Assembly: GCA_014905825.1 (NCBI GenBank)
Contig: JACGCN010000069.1
Span: 89,440 to 153,439, forward strand
Length of the DNA stretch: 64,000 nucleotides
Direction of reading: 5' to 3'
Origin: Lyophyllum atratum
Taxonomy: Eukaryota; Basidiomycota; Agaricomycetes; Agaricales; Lyophyllaceae
Part shown: one piece after another, positions 34,744-45,842 of the stretch
How positions within the stretch are numbered: position 1 is the stretch's first letter
Layout of the letters: each line of letters starts with the position of its first letter
Notes under the pieces: generated by a model
Seen by the model: only the letters and a program-made list of their open reading frames with translations
Databases searched by the model: none
Told to the model about the DNA's origin: nothing
Position numbers and translations under genes: made by a program

Positions 34744-35762
34744 CTACGACGCAGGGGCAGGCGCGGCTTCCACATGAACATATTCCGCCTTACCAACGAG
34801 CTCAAACACCTCGCCCTCTCCAAAAGGGAACACATCCTCGCCACTGTCCTCAAACTGAAGCTCGAAGTAACGAGACCTCCGCGCAGTCGAGACGTAATCC
34901 CTAACAAAGAATACGCTATCCTCGGTCTCCCGAGACGGGTCGGGGATGAAGCCAAGGCCGACGAGGTCTTGCGGGTGGGCTCGCCAGTGCTCGAGGTCTC
35001 TTTGTAGGACGGGAGCGGCAGAGTTGCGGAGGTGGGCGGGGATAAGCTCAGTGGGCTGAATGGGCTTGGAGGCAACATCCAGGGAGGCCCAAGGAGGAGA
35101 GGCGCGGGCGATCCTGGATAGGAGACGGTGTGGAACATAACGAAACCGAAGAACCCTGAACATACTTAGCAAGCTCGTCTGTTGCCATCTTGAGGACATT
35201 GCCATTGTCTGTCTTATGCCTGGTCGGATGGCCGAGAACATGGTCCACCATGAGCATGAGGTAGTTCATTGCGTATGTCGCGAGCAGGATGCGACTGCAC
35301 GGGGTAAGTAGACGACGGTAAACAATCGTCATGAAAGGCAGAAGATAAATGTACGCACTTGTCGAAACTCTCCGGCACCCTCTTACACTTCTCCTCATAA
35401 TCCTCAAGCGCAGCATCGATCTGCGCATACGTCGTCATCCCGAGCGGCCTCACCCCCTCCCCTTCCTTCTTCAGCCTCCCTTCCACCCTCCCGTACGCCG
35501 CACGCAGCTCCCCGGGGTCATGCGCCATCGCCTCATTCTGAGCCTGCGCGAGCAGGATACACTTGACGTAGACCTCGGTGTATCGTTCAAGCTCCTTTTG
35601 GGTGAGTTTGGCGCGGGGGGGAGGATGAGACACAGCTTTGCGAGCGTATTCGGAGATGGTGAGGGTTCGGTCGTGGTACCATTCGTCTGGGGATGTGAGG
35701 GGATGGGATCCGGTGGGTGAGGGGCGGGGGTTGGAGTGGGAAGGGTTACGAGTTGGAGGCAT
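34744..35762 (-). CDS. conserved-looking hypothetical protein, three exons
   Basis: I do not recognise this 300-aa protein. Exons 35762-35359, 35294-35166 and 35113-34744 join in phase. The start is the first ATG (MPPTRN); the frame runs 18 codons further up without one. A Pro-rich N terminus is followed by a helical region (LTQKELERYTEVYVKCILLA, YAQIDAALEDYEEKCKRV) and a C-terminal part with DPSRETEDSVFFVRDYVSTA and FELQFEDSGEDVFPFG. A diverged, frameshifted copy of the last exon sits at 19100-19340, so the family is duplicated locally. It converges with the Set3-like gene. No membrane segment or signal peptide is evident. Confidence 0.65.
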
Positions 35763-35789
35763 GGTGGTTGTAGAGGAGACAGGGGGCAC

Positions 35790-36583
35790 AACGTCGAAGG
35801 TTGAGCTCGTGTCCAATTTCCATCCGCCTTGCCTGCTCCCAGTCCCCCCTTCTTACCTCACCATCCGCGTTTTGCGCCGGCACTCTATCCCGAGGCCCTC
35901 TGACCTCGATGAAACGGCTACCATTGAAGGAGACACCGTGACAGACGAATAAACCACTCACCACACCCGATCAACATGCCGGTCCCTCTTCGGTAGAACC
36001 CGCACCCTTCACAGATGTCCCAGTGGTACTGAGAATGCACGAAGTATCCTCAATAGCACCTCGTCTGCATGAGTTCCGATATGGCGTGGAGTGGGATAAA
36101 AGAATTGTTCCCCGTGGTGCTCCCGTCTCGCCAAGAGGCGGTCGTCGCGTTCTCTGTTCATGGGAGGGTTGGACGGAGGGCGAACGGCATTGGCTGCGTG
36201 CTTCATATTCTCATGGAATCTGATGACCACGAAAGACGGGGGTGGTGTATGGGGAAGTAGACGTTGAAGCGGGTGGACATGGACAGCTCCGTTCGGACCC
36301 CGGGGTAGTGAAATGGCGGGTGGGGGAAGAGCTGACGATATAGGCAGTTGAGATCGAGACTGGGGATGGTCTTTATAGAGGTGATCGATGTACGAGGGAT
36401 GAAGCGCCTACCATCTTGGAGCCTGTACCACCATGATCCAGAATTCGCCTTCTTCCGTACCACTCGAAATGAGACGGCGGCGGTGCACACTGCCGTTCCT
36501 CCCACCGCTACACCTCCATCTACGCGGTCCCTTCCTATCCCATTCAGATCTCCAGAACCGTGTTCTAGCGTGGGCATCAGCGC
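35790..36583 (-). repeat. module E copy 3, inverted
   Basis: This is the reverse complement of 11550-12380, with landmarks such as GTGGTGCTCCCGTCTCG and CTCTGTTCATGGGAGGGTTG. It begins directly upstream of the minus-strand hypothetical gene and ends exactly where the ATTATACC composite element starts at 36584. Confidence 0.55.
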
Positions 36584-37379
36584 ATTATACCGTCCTGTAT
36601 AAGAGTACTCTTATATACAAATATCAAAATTTTGGGGATGTTAGGAATCCAAAAGAGAGGTTATATATGTACCAATGAACCTTTAAAAAAGCTAAGAAAT
36701 CGGCGGTCCGGTTGTGGAGAAAAAGGAGGGTAAAGTTGCGTGCTCCTGGAAGTAAATAAGTCACGTGACGTGGACCGTCATTTACCGTAATGCTTGGTGT
36801 GAACCGTCATTCACCGTAATTGAGGTGTAAAGTGGAAACCCAGGTGCGAAACCAGGTGCGACAGATAACCCAGGTGCAAAAACAGGTGCGAGAGGAGGTG
36901 CCGCGGATGAGGGGAGGTACCACGGGAGGTGCCAATGGTACAAGGGGAGGTGTGGAACCAGGTGCGACGGATAACCCAGGTGCGAGACCAGGTGCGACGG
37001 GAGGTGCGAAGTCAAAACCAGGTGCGAATTGTACAAGGGGAGGTGCGAAGCCAGGTGCGATGGTATAAACCAGGTGCCAGACCAGGTGCGACGGATAAGC
37101 CAGGTGCGAGACCAGGTGCGACGGGAGGTGCGAATTGTACAAGGGGAGGTGCGAAGCCAGGTGCAACGGTATAAACCAGGTGCGAGACCAGGTTTGGCAT
37201 GGACACATGGTATACTTGGTTATCACGCACGCTTTGTCTGCGACTCAGCTGGCGGTCCCGGGTTCAATGCCCGGGTGTGTCAATCACCACTGGTGGCAAG
37301 ATTTTCTTATTGTCATCTTTCTTTGCACCTTTCTCTCAAAAAGTTGTGTTTCTAGTGATTTTCGCGTGAATGCTGACGG
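36584..37379 (+). mobile_element. composite tRNA-derived/minisatellite element, copy 1
   Basis: The 5' end ATTATACCGTCCTGTATAAG is identical at 36584, 39932 and 60841 with unrelated sequence to the left, so it is a true element end. An 18-base palindrome TATAAGAGTACTCTTATA follows. Next come a conserved block of about 140 bases, a core (GTAAAGTTGCGTGCTCCTGG...AAGTCACGTGAC, from 36731), an AGGTGCGA-type minisatellite (about 36840-37195), a tRNA-like segment (37201-37282) and a tail with TTTTCTTATTG. It codes for nothing credible. By structure it resembles a SINE-like or other non-autonomous repeat that has captured a minisatellite. The 3' end is not defined. Confidence 0.65.
37201..37282 (+). 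other. tRNA-derived segment inside the composite element
   Basis: The ends pair as GGACACA/TGTGTCA (six of seven). An A box, TGGTATACTTGG, is at 37208-37219 and a B box, GGTTCAATGCC, at 37261-37271. The T arm is a six-pair CCCGGG/CCCGGG stem. The anticodon arm is degenerate (CGCA/TGCG around nine bases), so it is tRNA-like rather than a working tRNA. An identical copy lies at 62151-62232, and a copy cut off after CTGCGA lies at 37704-37747. Confidence 0.65.
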
Positions 37380-38400
37380 GGTAAAGTTGCGTGCTCCTGG
37401 AAGTAAATAAGTCACGTGACATGGACCGTCATTCACCGTAATTGAGGTGTAAAGTGGGAAAAGTGGAAACCCAGGTGCGAAACCAGGTGCGACGGATAAC
37501 CCAGGTGCGACGGGAGGTGCAACGGTATAAACCAGGTGCGAGGCCAGGTGCGACGGATGAGGGGAGGTGCGACAGGAGGTGGGAATGGTACAAGGGGAGG
37601 TGCGAGAGGAGGTGCGACGGGTGAGGGGAGGTGCGAATGGTACAAGGGGAGGTGCAAAGCCAGGTGCAACGGTATAAACCAGGTGCGAGACCAGGTTTGG
37701 CATGGACACATGGTATACTTGGTTATCACGCACGCTTTGTCTGCGAGGGTTATCTAGGGACTTTTTTTTTGGACTAGGGTACTGATTAGGGTTGAAAAAT
37801 TTTCGGATTGGGGTACAGGGTTGGGCAGGGATGTGGACTGGGGTTCGACTTGGGGTACAGGGTTGGGCAGGGATGTGCACTGGGGTTCGACTTGGGGTAC
37901 AGGGTTGGGCTGTGATACGGACTGGGGTATGACTTGGGGTGTAGGAGGGGTACGCCTTGGGATTTGGGGAGGGTTGGGCTGGGATTTGTACTTGGGTGTG
38001 TTGAGGGTTGGGCTGGGATATGTACTGGGGTGTGCGGAGGGTTGGGCTGGAATGCGTATTGGGGCGGGACCTGGGGTGGAGTGTTGAGATGGGCTGTGTG
38101 GGATGCAGGGTACGCCTTGCGGTGTCCGGAGGGTCGGGCTGTAATATGCACTGGGGTGTGTTGAGGGTTGGGCTGGGATACGTACTGGGGTGTGCAGAGG
38201 GTTGGGCTGGGATACACACTGGGGTACGACGGATGGGGGTTGGACTTGGGGTACAGGTTTGGGCTGCGATATGGGCTGGGGTATGACTTGGGGTGCAGGG
38301 CTGGGATACCGCGGATGTGGACTTGGGCAACAGGGTTGGGCTGCGATATGCACTGCACTGGATTACAAGTTGGGGCGGGACGTAGCCTGCATAGATACAT
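37380..38400. repeat. composite element continued: second core, minisatellite, GGGTTGGG tandem repeat
   Basis: The core repeats at 37380, then AGGTGCGA units (37470-37700), then a truncated tRNA-like segment. After a T-rich junction (37757-37766), a degenerate tandem repeat of about 42 bases runs 37800-38390 (units such as GGGTTGGGCAGGGATGTG-GACTGG). The junction GATTAGGGTTGAAAA(A)TTTTCGGA also appears at 40300, so this tail belongs to the element. Long Pro/Ser-rich frames on the minus strand are by-products of the repeat. Confidence 0.6.
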
Positions 38401-38440
38401 GTATGCTCCTCTTCGAGGAGGAGCTGTGAATGTGATTACA

Positions 38441-38560
38441 CACAAGAAACCAAAAAAACCGACCTGTATACCGTGTGAAGACACACCCGGAATCGAACCA
38501 GGGACCACCCGCTTAATCCTTACAACGTCATAATAGCATCAGGCACACAAAAAACCAAAA
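38441..38560 (-). other. tRNA-like relic between near-identical direct repeats
   Basis: On the minus strand, GGTCCCTGGTTCGATTCCGG followed by GTGTGTC gives a good T arm (CCTGG/CCGGG) and B box, but the 5' half does not fold as a tRNA. CACAAGAAACCAAAAAA at 38441-38457 and CACAAAAAACCAAAAAA at about 38535-38552 flank it as direct repeats, which fits a retroposed tRNA-derived sequence. Confidence 0.4.
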
Positions 38561-39931
38561 AAGGGTTCTAGTAAACGTAGCCCCGGCGGTCACGCGACCG
38601 CCGACCCCTGGAATATCCCTATGACATTCATTAGTGGGATGGTAAAACCCTTTGGTATACACAATGTTTTATGTCCATTGGGGTCCTATACAGGTCCCAG
38701 AAGTTCCACTTTGTGCATATCTGCCCAACTCCTTGTGTTGAAGGGAAATCATCAAAGGGTCACGTGGGCGTTATATTTGCAGTAGAAATCCGGCCACAGG
38801 TATTTTCTGACAATGAATCTACATGTATTTCTGAACTCTGGGATATGCACCTGTTCTCTGGCTACCAGAATATCTAAAAATCTCGAAAATCGACCGAGTG
38901 GATCTTGAGTAATTTAGGGAAACATCATTTTCAATGAGCAAAAAATCAATGTAAGAGTTATCCCTGCGGCATTCCTCAGATATTTGAGAAAGTGCATGTC
39001 CGTTCCCGATGTTTTATGTTTATATGCATCTACTGGTGGGGCCAGAACCCTCAGAATGACGGGAAGCGGGCCTTACAAGAATAGGCAAGAGGAGTTATTT
39101 GCGCCGGTGACTTTTCACGATTGAGCCCAGTGCGGATGTCTGTAAGGCCAGATCATCCTGGTCCAACAGTATTTCATGTGCTAGTACGTCACATCTCACT
39201 CCCTCAAACATCCGTATGGTCATTGGGTACGTATATTACACGGGCTTGTCCACACGGGTCAAGAATTATCGTGACACACCCAAGTACCAGCTTACTCCGC
39301 TTCGCACTATGTTGTGACCTCATCGTAATGCACAATACTTGTCTTGCACCTTTAGGGTACTATACCTTGATGTGTCAAGTGGAATTGTGTCAATTGCTGC
39401 TCCAGTTCCCGCGTAAGGTGGGTCCAACACGCATCTCACCTATATGTACGGCAATTGCCGGTAAGCGCATGGTGGAACACCATAATCATACATGGAAAAA
39501 TGACATTACAATGTTTGGAACAGTATTCTCACCGTTGAATGGGTCAAAAGTCATTGAAATCAGCCGAGAAGCGCATGAAATTTGCCATGTTTTGAAATAT
39601 CTAATCTTCGCCCGATATGGTCCGCCTTATGAGCGTAAGAGCTGACAAAGCGTCGGAGCTTGAATAAAACGTGAAACTAGTCGTACTTGGCGAACATTTT
39701 CGTGGGCTCTTCAAAATCCACGCCGCAGTCATGCTGCACCACCACACATCTCGCCATGTGAGATGACCAGGGTCGTGATGGCAGACTCCTGGTTGGGGCA
39801 GCAGTTGTGGTGCGTTCACCAGCTTTTACTCTGTGACCTGCCCCGTGCCCCCTATGCTGATAAACCCACATCTAACTCATAGATTATTTAACGTCCTGGC
39901 TCCTGTGTGTGTGGGGCAAAGCCTTGCGATG
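38561..39931. other. AT-richer stretch, no assignable gene
   Basis: It is less GC-rich than its surroundings. A 174-codon frame at 39121-39645 has no recognised domain. A perfect hairpin GGCGGTC-ACGC-GACCGCC sits near 38586. The stretch ends exactly at the next ATTATACC element. Confidence 0.35.
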
Positions 39932-40760
39932 ATTATACCGTCCTGTATAAGAGTACTCTTATATACAAATATCAAAATTTTGGGGATGTTAGGGGTCCAA
40001 AAGAGAGGTTATATATGTACCAATGAACCTTTAAAAAAGCTAAGAAATCGGCGGTCCGGTTGTGGAGAAAAAGGAGGGTAAAGTTGCATGCTCCTGGAAG
40101 TAAATAAGTCACGTGACGTGGACCGTCATTTACCGTAATGCTTGGTGTGAACCGTCCTTCACCGTAATTGAGGTGAAAAGTGGAAACCCAGGTGCGAAAC
40201 CAGGTGCGACGGATAACCCAGGTGCAAAAACAGGTGCGAGGCCAGGTGCGACGGATGCGGGTTATCAGGAGAGATTTATTTCTGACTGGGGTGGAAATTA
40301 GGGTTGAAAACTTTTCGGACTGGGGTGCAGGGTTGGGCTGGGATGGGAGCTGGGGTAGGAGCTGGGGTGGAGGGATTGGGTGTGTACGTGGGGTGGGACT
40401 TGGGGTAGGGGGATGGGATGCGTACATAGAGTCGGACTCGGGATGGAGACTTGGGATTGCATACGTAGGGCGGGACTTGGGGTGGATGGATGGGATGGCG
40501 TACGTAGGGTAGGACTTGGGATCGAGAGTTGGGATTGCATACGTAGGGCGGGACTCGGACTTGGGGTGGATGGATGGGATGGCGTACGTAGGGTAGGACT
40601 TGGGATCGAGAGTTGGGATTGCATACGTAGGGCGGGACTTGGGGTGGATGGATGGGATGGCGTACGTAGGGTAGGACTTGGGATCGAGAGTTGGGATTGC
40701 ATAGGTAGGGTGGGACTTGGGGTGGATGGATGGGTTGGTGTACGTAGGCTGGGACTCATT
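39932..40760 (+). mobile_element. composite element, copy 2 (short minisatellite, 78-bp tandem repeat)
   Basis: The 5' end, palindrome, block and core match copy 1 almost base for base, but only about six AGGTGCGA units follow (40190-40260). The tail AATTAGGGTTGAAAACTTTT leads into a repeat of about 78-84 bases (GATCGAGAGTTGGGATTGCA at about 40522, 40606 and 40684). There is no tRNA-like segment in this copy. Confidence 0.65.
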
Positions 40761-41200
40761 ACAACCCGGTATGCACATGCACATGCGCACTCTTCGTCCC
40801 CGACGAAGGGTGCGCAACATAGTACAAACTCATATCTATGTGAGCATGGGCCGTCTTCGTCCCCGACAAACGGTAGGCAGTAGGCTCCGCATGTTGAAGC
40901 AGTCAATGATATGGTATTGCATGCGCCGTCTTCGTCCCCGACGAACGGGGGGCGCTAGCCTCAGAATGTTCGAAAGTATGTATTACAACCCGGTATGCAC
41001 ATGCACATGCGCGCTCTTCGTCCCCGACGAAGGGTGCGCAACATAGTACAAACTCATATCTATGTGAGCATGGGCCGTCTTCGTCCCCGACGAACGGTGG
41101 GCAGTAGGCTCCGCATGTTGAAGCAGTCAATGATATTGCATGCGCCGTCTTCGTCCCCGACGAACGGGGGGCGCTAGCCTCAGAATGTTCAGGCAGATCA
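40761..41200. repeat. 223-bp tandem duplication with TTCGTCCCCGACGAA hairpins
   Basis: Two near-identical units start at about 40761 and 40984. Each holds three TTCGTC-CCC-GACGAA inverted repeats (first at 40793-40807; one copy has a point change at 40856). A related site occurs near 41965. No coding capacity. Confidence 0.7.
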
Positions 41201-42110
41201 TAATATGCATGCGGGTACCGTAATCAATACATTCTATTTAACCCCCGTCCAACCGGCACGCATATGTCAAGCCACTTTTGTGATGCCGGCGGCCCTGCGA
41301 CGAGGTGATTAATGTTCATACACGGAACACGATGATAATAGGCTCACGGTAGGCACACTGTTCGTCCTTCATCTGTCTTGATTATGAGTATTATCGTGCC
41401 CTTGAAAGAACAACATCAGGAATAAGCAAGGTAATACTATGACATATGTGTACTCACATCAGGCATGCGGCTTGTTGACTTTACGCTCCCATAGACCACG
41501 CAGCCGTTGCAGGCCCAGAAAAACACTCGGGTATCAGTCTGAGAAGAATCCAACCTTCAGTACAAAAAGGCAGAGGGAGGGGCCACACTACACACCGGGT
41601 ATGCGGGCATGGTGAGGATGATGGGTACGGGGGGCTTGGGTTCGGTTAGGGTACCCAACAGGTTTTAAGGACGCCAGCTAAGGCGACAATGTGGCCGACT
41701 GTCAATAAAATCAAGGGGCCTTCTGCCGTATCACAGATGACAATAACGTAGGGTTCGTAATACATTCGGAGAGTGGGCTACATGTGCGAAAATGGTAGGG
41801 TTAGATTAATACGTTACATAAATGGGGTCCGATCGAAGGCTCACCTAAGATAAATCGAGACTGACCCCAGAACGTGAACATACACTCACATGAGTCGTCT
41901 CCCGTCTTCGTCGGATGAATACGGCCCTTGGGATGCTGAAATATATCAGTATTTACGTGCATAAGCACATCCGTCGTCCCCGACGAAGGGTCGACACTGG
42001 CCCCAAGATGAAAATACACTCACATACTTGAGAGGGAAAAGGGTGTCTGCGGTTTCGTCCTGGATGAATAGTGCCATCGTGAGCATAAGTAAAATTTTCC
42101 GAACCACTTC
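41201..42110. other. intergenic, no gene seen
   Basis: Only short frames. Two related blocks of about 100 bases (near 41870-41940 and 41965-42050, each with AC(A)CTCACATA/ACTCACATGAG) suggest an old small duplication. Confidence 0.35.
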
Positions 42111-42565
42111 ACAAAGGGGAGAGGGGTATTCAGATAAGAGGGGAGTGGGAATGTTCGAAACGCGTAGGATGAGCATGAAGAGACGGGAATAAACGTAGAG
42201 GTTACCAGCGTACACAGGTCAGAGTAGCTGGTGGAGCCCCGTGGGCGAGAGAATGCAAGGCGTACATGGGAGGCGTGGATGGATAGGGAGCGGGGGTTAC
42301 TACAAGGAATAGCGCGCATCGCGAGCATAAGTAGCGCCATAGCGAACATAAGTATTGATTTTTGAACAAGGGTTATTGGGAGGGGAGTGGAGATGATCGA
42401 GACGACGAGGACGGGCGTGAAGAGATGGGAATAGATGTACAAGGTTGCCAGCGTACACGGGTCAGAGTATCTGGTGGAGCCCGGTCGACGAGAGAATGCA
42501 AGGCGTGCATGGCGTCGATTTTAGAGAATAACGCGCATAGCGAGACATAAATGAAAGCTTAGGTG
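42111..42565. repeat. diverged tandem duplication, about 240 bp
   Basis: 42120-42345 and 42370-42560 share GCCAGCGTACACGGGTCAGA- and GAGAGAATGCAAGGCGT(A/G)CATGG-type blocks and a common end with CGCGCAT(A/C)GCGAG. It lies just 3' of the minus-strand 874-aa gene. Confidence 0.55.
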
Positions 42566-42584
42566 ATGTAAGTATACAGTCCTA

Positions 42585-45320
42585 CTATGCGTCTACGAGG
42601 AATATAGGTACTGCACCATGCCTTAAGAGTACACGAGGGGCGGCTTCAGCTATTCCTTGCGCGTTCAAGGCGGGAGGGAGGCGTGTAAATGAGCGCAACG
42701 ACGCCGTCGGCCATATCTTATCCTGCTGTGCATCAGGGATCCACTTCCAGTCCCTCACCCTCTTCCAAATCGCCTCCCGAGTATCGTCGACGAGTTCCTT
42801 ACTGTGCTTGCCATCGTTGATGAAGTTCAACCACAGGACGAAGTAGGGGCACTTGGTCCACTGAACACTGCTCTTTGTCTCGAAACCACGCTTCGGAAAC
42901 ATCCACTTGAACGCCCTAGCCCAGTCGTCCGTGTCTCCATGCTTGTAAGCGACCGCGCGCCACATGTCCGAGAGGGTAAGGTTCTGGTATATGTCCTCCC
43001 TGGCTTGTCGCTTCTCGACATCGCTAAGTTTGAGGTAAGACGCGTTAACGGCCCCCCTTAGGGTTGGGTGACTTTGCAGCAATGTCGATGAGGAACTGGC
43101 GGAATAGGTCGGAAGCGAATGTGTCGAGGACTATGGGAGCTTCGTCAGGAGGTGGAGAGAGGCGCTCCTCTACGTCGGAACCGTCATCGTAGGAAGGTGG
43201 GGGGAGGACATGGCCTCGAGCGCCAAGGTGGAATAGGTCTGGCTCTGGTTCGCCAGTCCAGTTGACGTAAGTGACCATCTTCGACTTGCTCGTCGTTGAG
43301 CGCGTACGAGCAACGAGGGCATGGTCGACAACACCAGTCTTATGCAACTTTCGTTCTATCTCGTTCAAGGGCGCTTTGAACCAGTACTTGAAAGCTGCGC
43401 CAAAAAGAACGGGCCCACCCATCCGAAGGCGGGGGACGTCACCTATCATCATGCGTCTGAGAAAGACACATCCGTAGGGGTTGTAGGCGACCCTATCGAC
43501 GACGCGCTGCTCGCCCTCATCATCATCCTCCTCCTCCTCCTCCGCTTCCTGTGGAATGGCCCAGAAATACGCCAGAGTGCTACGGTCCACGTCCGCCGCC
43601 TCTGTCACAGGGAGTATCGCATTCATGAGCATCCTGGCTGCGGGCCCGTCCTCGGGACGTGCATGCTGGCCGTTCAGTAACCAGACGCAGCCGGCGGTGA
43701 GGGTGAGAGCGTCAGGAAGGACTCGCATGGCAGAATTTCCTTGAGCCTGCAGGTCGAAGACTTGGCTGATCGCCATGAGTCTCACAAGGCGAAACGACCT
43801 AAAAGTCCAGGCATGTCAGCGAGAACGTCATAATCGTGCGTAGTCTGACTTACCACCACTCTGCCCGTGTAAAAGAACAAATGCACCTGCGGAACGCCGT
43901 TGAGTTGAAACGGACCAACACCTCCGTAGCTTTGCTATATGGTACTCGGACCTCGAGACGGGCGCTCGAAGAGTTCGCTCGTTTGGCGGTGTCATAAATA
44001 GTGTGTAGACCTTCGATGGTTCTCGTTGGGTGGTCTGTACCCATGGCTTCCTTGGTCTCAATAAATTTCGCGTGGTGGCCCGCATCTTTGTTAGACACGA
44101 CAGATTTATCGGTCGTATACGCCTGTATGTAAGAGACCTCGAACTCGCCTCGCGCTTGAACGCCAGGGGTTGCTCGGAAGCCGCTGAGGGCGGTGAGGTG
44201 GCTTGCAGGATCTCGGGCATACTGGGAGGAGCCGAGTTCGGTTATTCTTCTGGCGTGGTAGTCGGAGATACGCAACGCCTCTTGGACGACGATGTTATGG
44301 GTGGATGTGATCCATTGGAGGCATCGCCGGTCAGGGCTACTGATCTCGATGGCGACGTCGACATACCAGTCGCCGACTGCGGGGGCAGCGGGAGAGAGAT
44401 TGGCCTCCCGGATAAACGTATCCAGGAAAATCGCCGCGGATGCTGCGTTGACTCGGTGCATGCTCGTGTGCTTGGTCCCCCGGATCGTGTGGAGAATGAA
44501 GAAATCCTGCGCCCACTGTTTATCGCGATCGTCGACGAAGGGGCTGTTCTGTATTTCCATGCGAATGCGAGCTGCAAGCCGGGGGACGTACTCCTTTGCG
44601 ACGAGCCTTGTGCCCCAAGAGTACCCGCCATTCCTGTTCCGAGCTCGGGCGCTCTCCGCGTGGTAAGAACCAGGCCAGTCGGACGCGACTGCGTGCCCGA
44701 GCAAGTGCAGGATGGCTGGTCGTAACCCATTGTTGAACCAATAGGTCCTCTCCGCTTCAGTAGTGAGCCACGCCTGATGACCCTGGCCACGTTCGGGATT
44801 CCAGAGGCCGGGGAAGAAGATGTGGAGGTGATGACGGTCATTGAACTTCCCGAATTCGAAGTTCGGTATCTTATGATACTCCACGGCGTGGTATTCTATA
44901 TCACCGTTGGCCTGTCGGCCAGTTACTTTTGAGAGCTTCACTTTATATATGAAGGGTTCAACGTACTCGTGTATACTGAATGTCGTGCTTTATATGAATG
45001 CTCGACTTAAGCGCATACGTAGGGTGGGGGACAGCGAAGATGCTGATAACACCGTCGACCATTATGTCGGACGCTATACCCAGGAGAGAGTCGTAATCGC
45101 GACGGATCGTAAGAGCGTCTTCCAACTCCACCATATCTTGGAGTGGGTCCATGACAACCTGCTTCCACTGGCGATCGTCGGCGTCGCGGTATTCGCCGGT
45201 GATAGCAAAGCGAATGAAGGGGTCGGGAGTGTCTTCTCTTTCGTAGAGAGCATTGGCGCGATCGATAAACTGAGTCAGGGTATGGGAGACTTCAGTGTGG
45301 TTACTGTATAAATTGGCCAT
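42585..45320 (-). CDS. unrecognised 874-aa protein, three exons, one homopolymer frameshift
   Basis: I cannot name this protein. Exons 45320-44967, 44911-43854 and 43798-42585 (introns of 55 nt each) give 875 codons only if one base is removed from the C6 run at 43052-43057 (G6 on the coding strand). As read, the frame stops right after SPNPKGGR. The start ATG at 45320 gives MANLYSNHTEVSHTL. Notable stretches are FNDRHHLHIFFPGLWNPERG, WYVDVAIEISSPDRRCLQW, an acidic run (EEEEEDDDEGE) and YVNWTGEPEPDLFHLG. There is no signal peptide or membrane helix. I have an impression of multicopy relatives in Agaricomycetes but cannot confirm it. It is divergent from the SNF2 gene across a large palindrome. 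Confidence 0.6.
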
Positions 45321-45842
45321 GGTAAAACAGAGCAGGATACGGGTTACGATAGAGGTACGACGGTAGGTACGTGAAGTCGCGAAGTATATATGTTCCATCC
45401 AGTAATTAACACACGGCTATGTATCGAAACCCGGGAAACACGTGGAGGCCCTCCTAGAGAATGATGAGTCAAGGAATGTCGCTCTGAGATTGGACAGACA
45501 TACCTGGAGATAACAGAAATCATGCATGAACGCAGGGAGATAGGCCCTGGAGAGTCACGTCTTCCATATCAGAGGAGAGAAAGAGCCGATGTTAGCGAGC
45601 GCGAGGTTAGGGAAGAGGGGAGAACTTACAGGCATGTTCGGAAACGAGAAGGGCGAGGAAAATTCGTTGGAGCGATTTTGAATACAGAAGTTCCGAGTGC
45701 CTTTGGAACGTGGGCCAGCCACACCACGAGGAGAGGGAGCGGTAAGGGGTGAGCGGCGTAATATCTATTGGAAAAGGTAATCGTATACGGGGGCGGCTGC
45801 GATATCATAGAATGGACTTACGAAATGGACGAACGCAGATGC
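45321..45842 (-). other. possible upstream exons of the minus-strand gene
   Basis: Minus-strand frames such as YYAAHPLPLPLLVVWLAHVP (about 45640-45770) follow an intron-like GTAAGT...AATAG. They continue a frame from the palindrome arm (TRLILFEIYPIALHLALPAH). They could be 5' exons or an upstream gene fragment. I could not join them to the ATG at 45320. Confidence 0.3.

Noticed and set aside
36840..37200. Possible CRISPR-like array (short repeats with spacers)
   Set aside because: Eukaryotic context, spacers of only a few bases drawn from the same words, and no cas genes.
37284..38330. 348-codon Pro/Ser/Thr-rich minus-strand frame
   Set aside because: It is produced by the GGGTTGGG-type tandem repeat and crosses the composite element junction.
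38585..38604. GGCGGTC-ACGC-GACCGCC as a bacterial-type terminator
   Set aside because: No T run follows and the context is nuclear fungal DNA; kept only as a hairpin.
39121..39645. 174-codon frame as a gene
   Set aside because: No ATG at its start, no domain, no splice evidence; left as unassigned.
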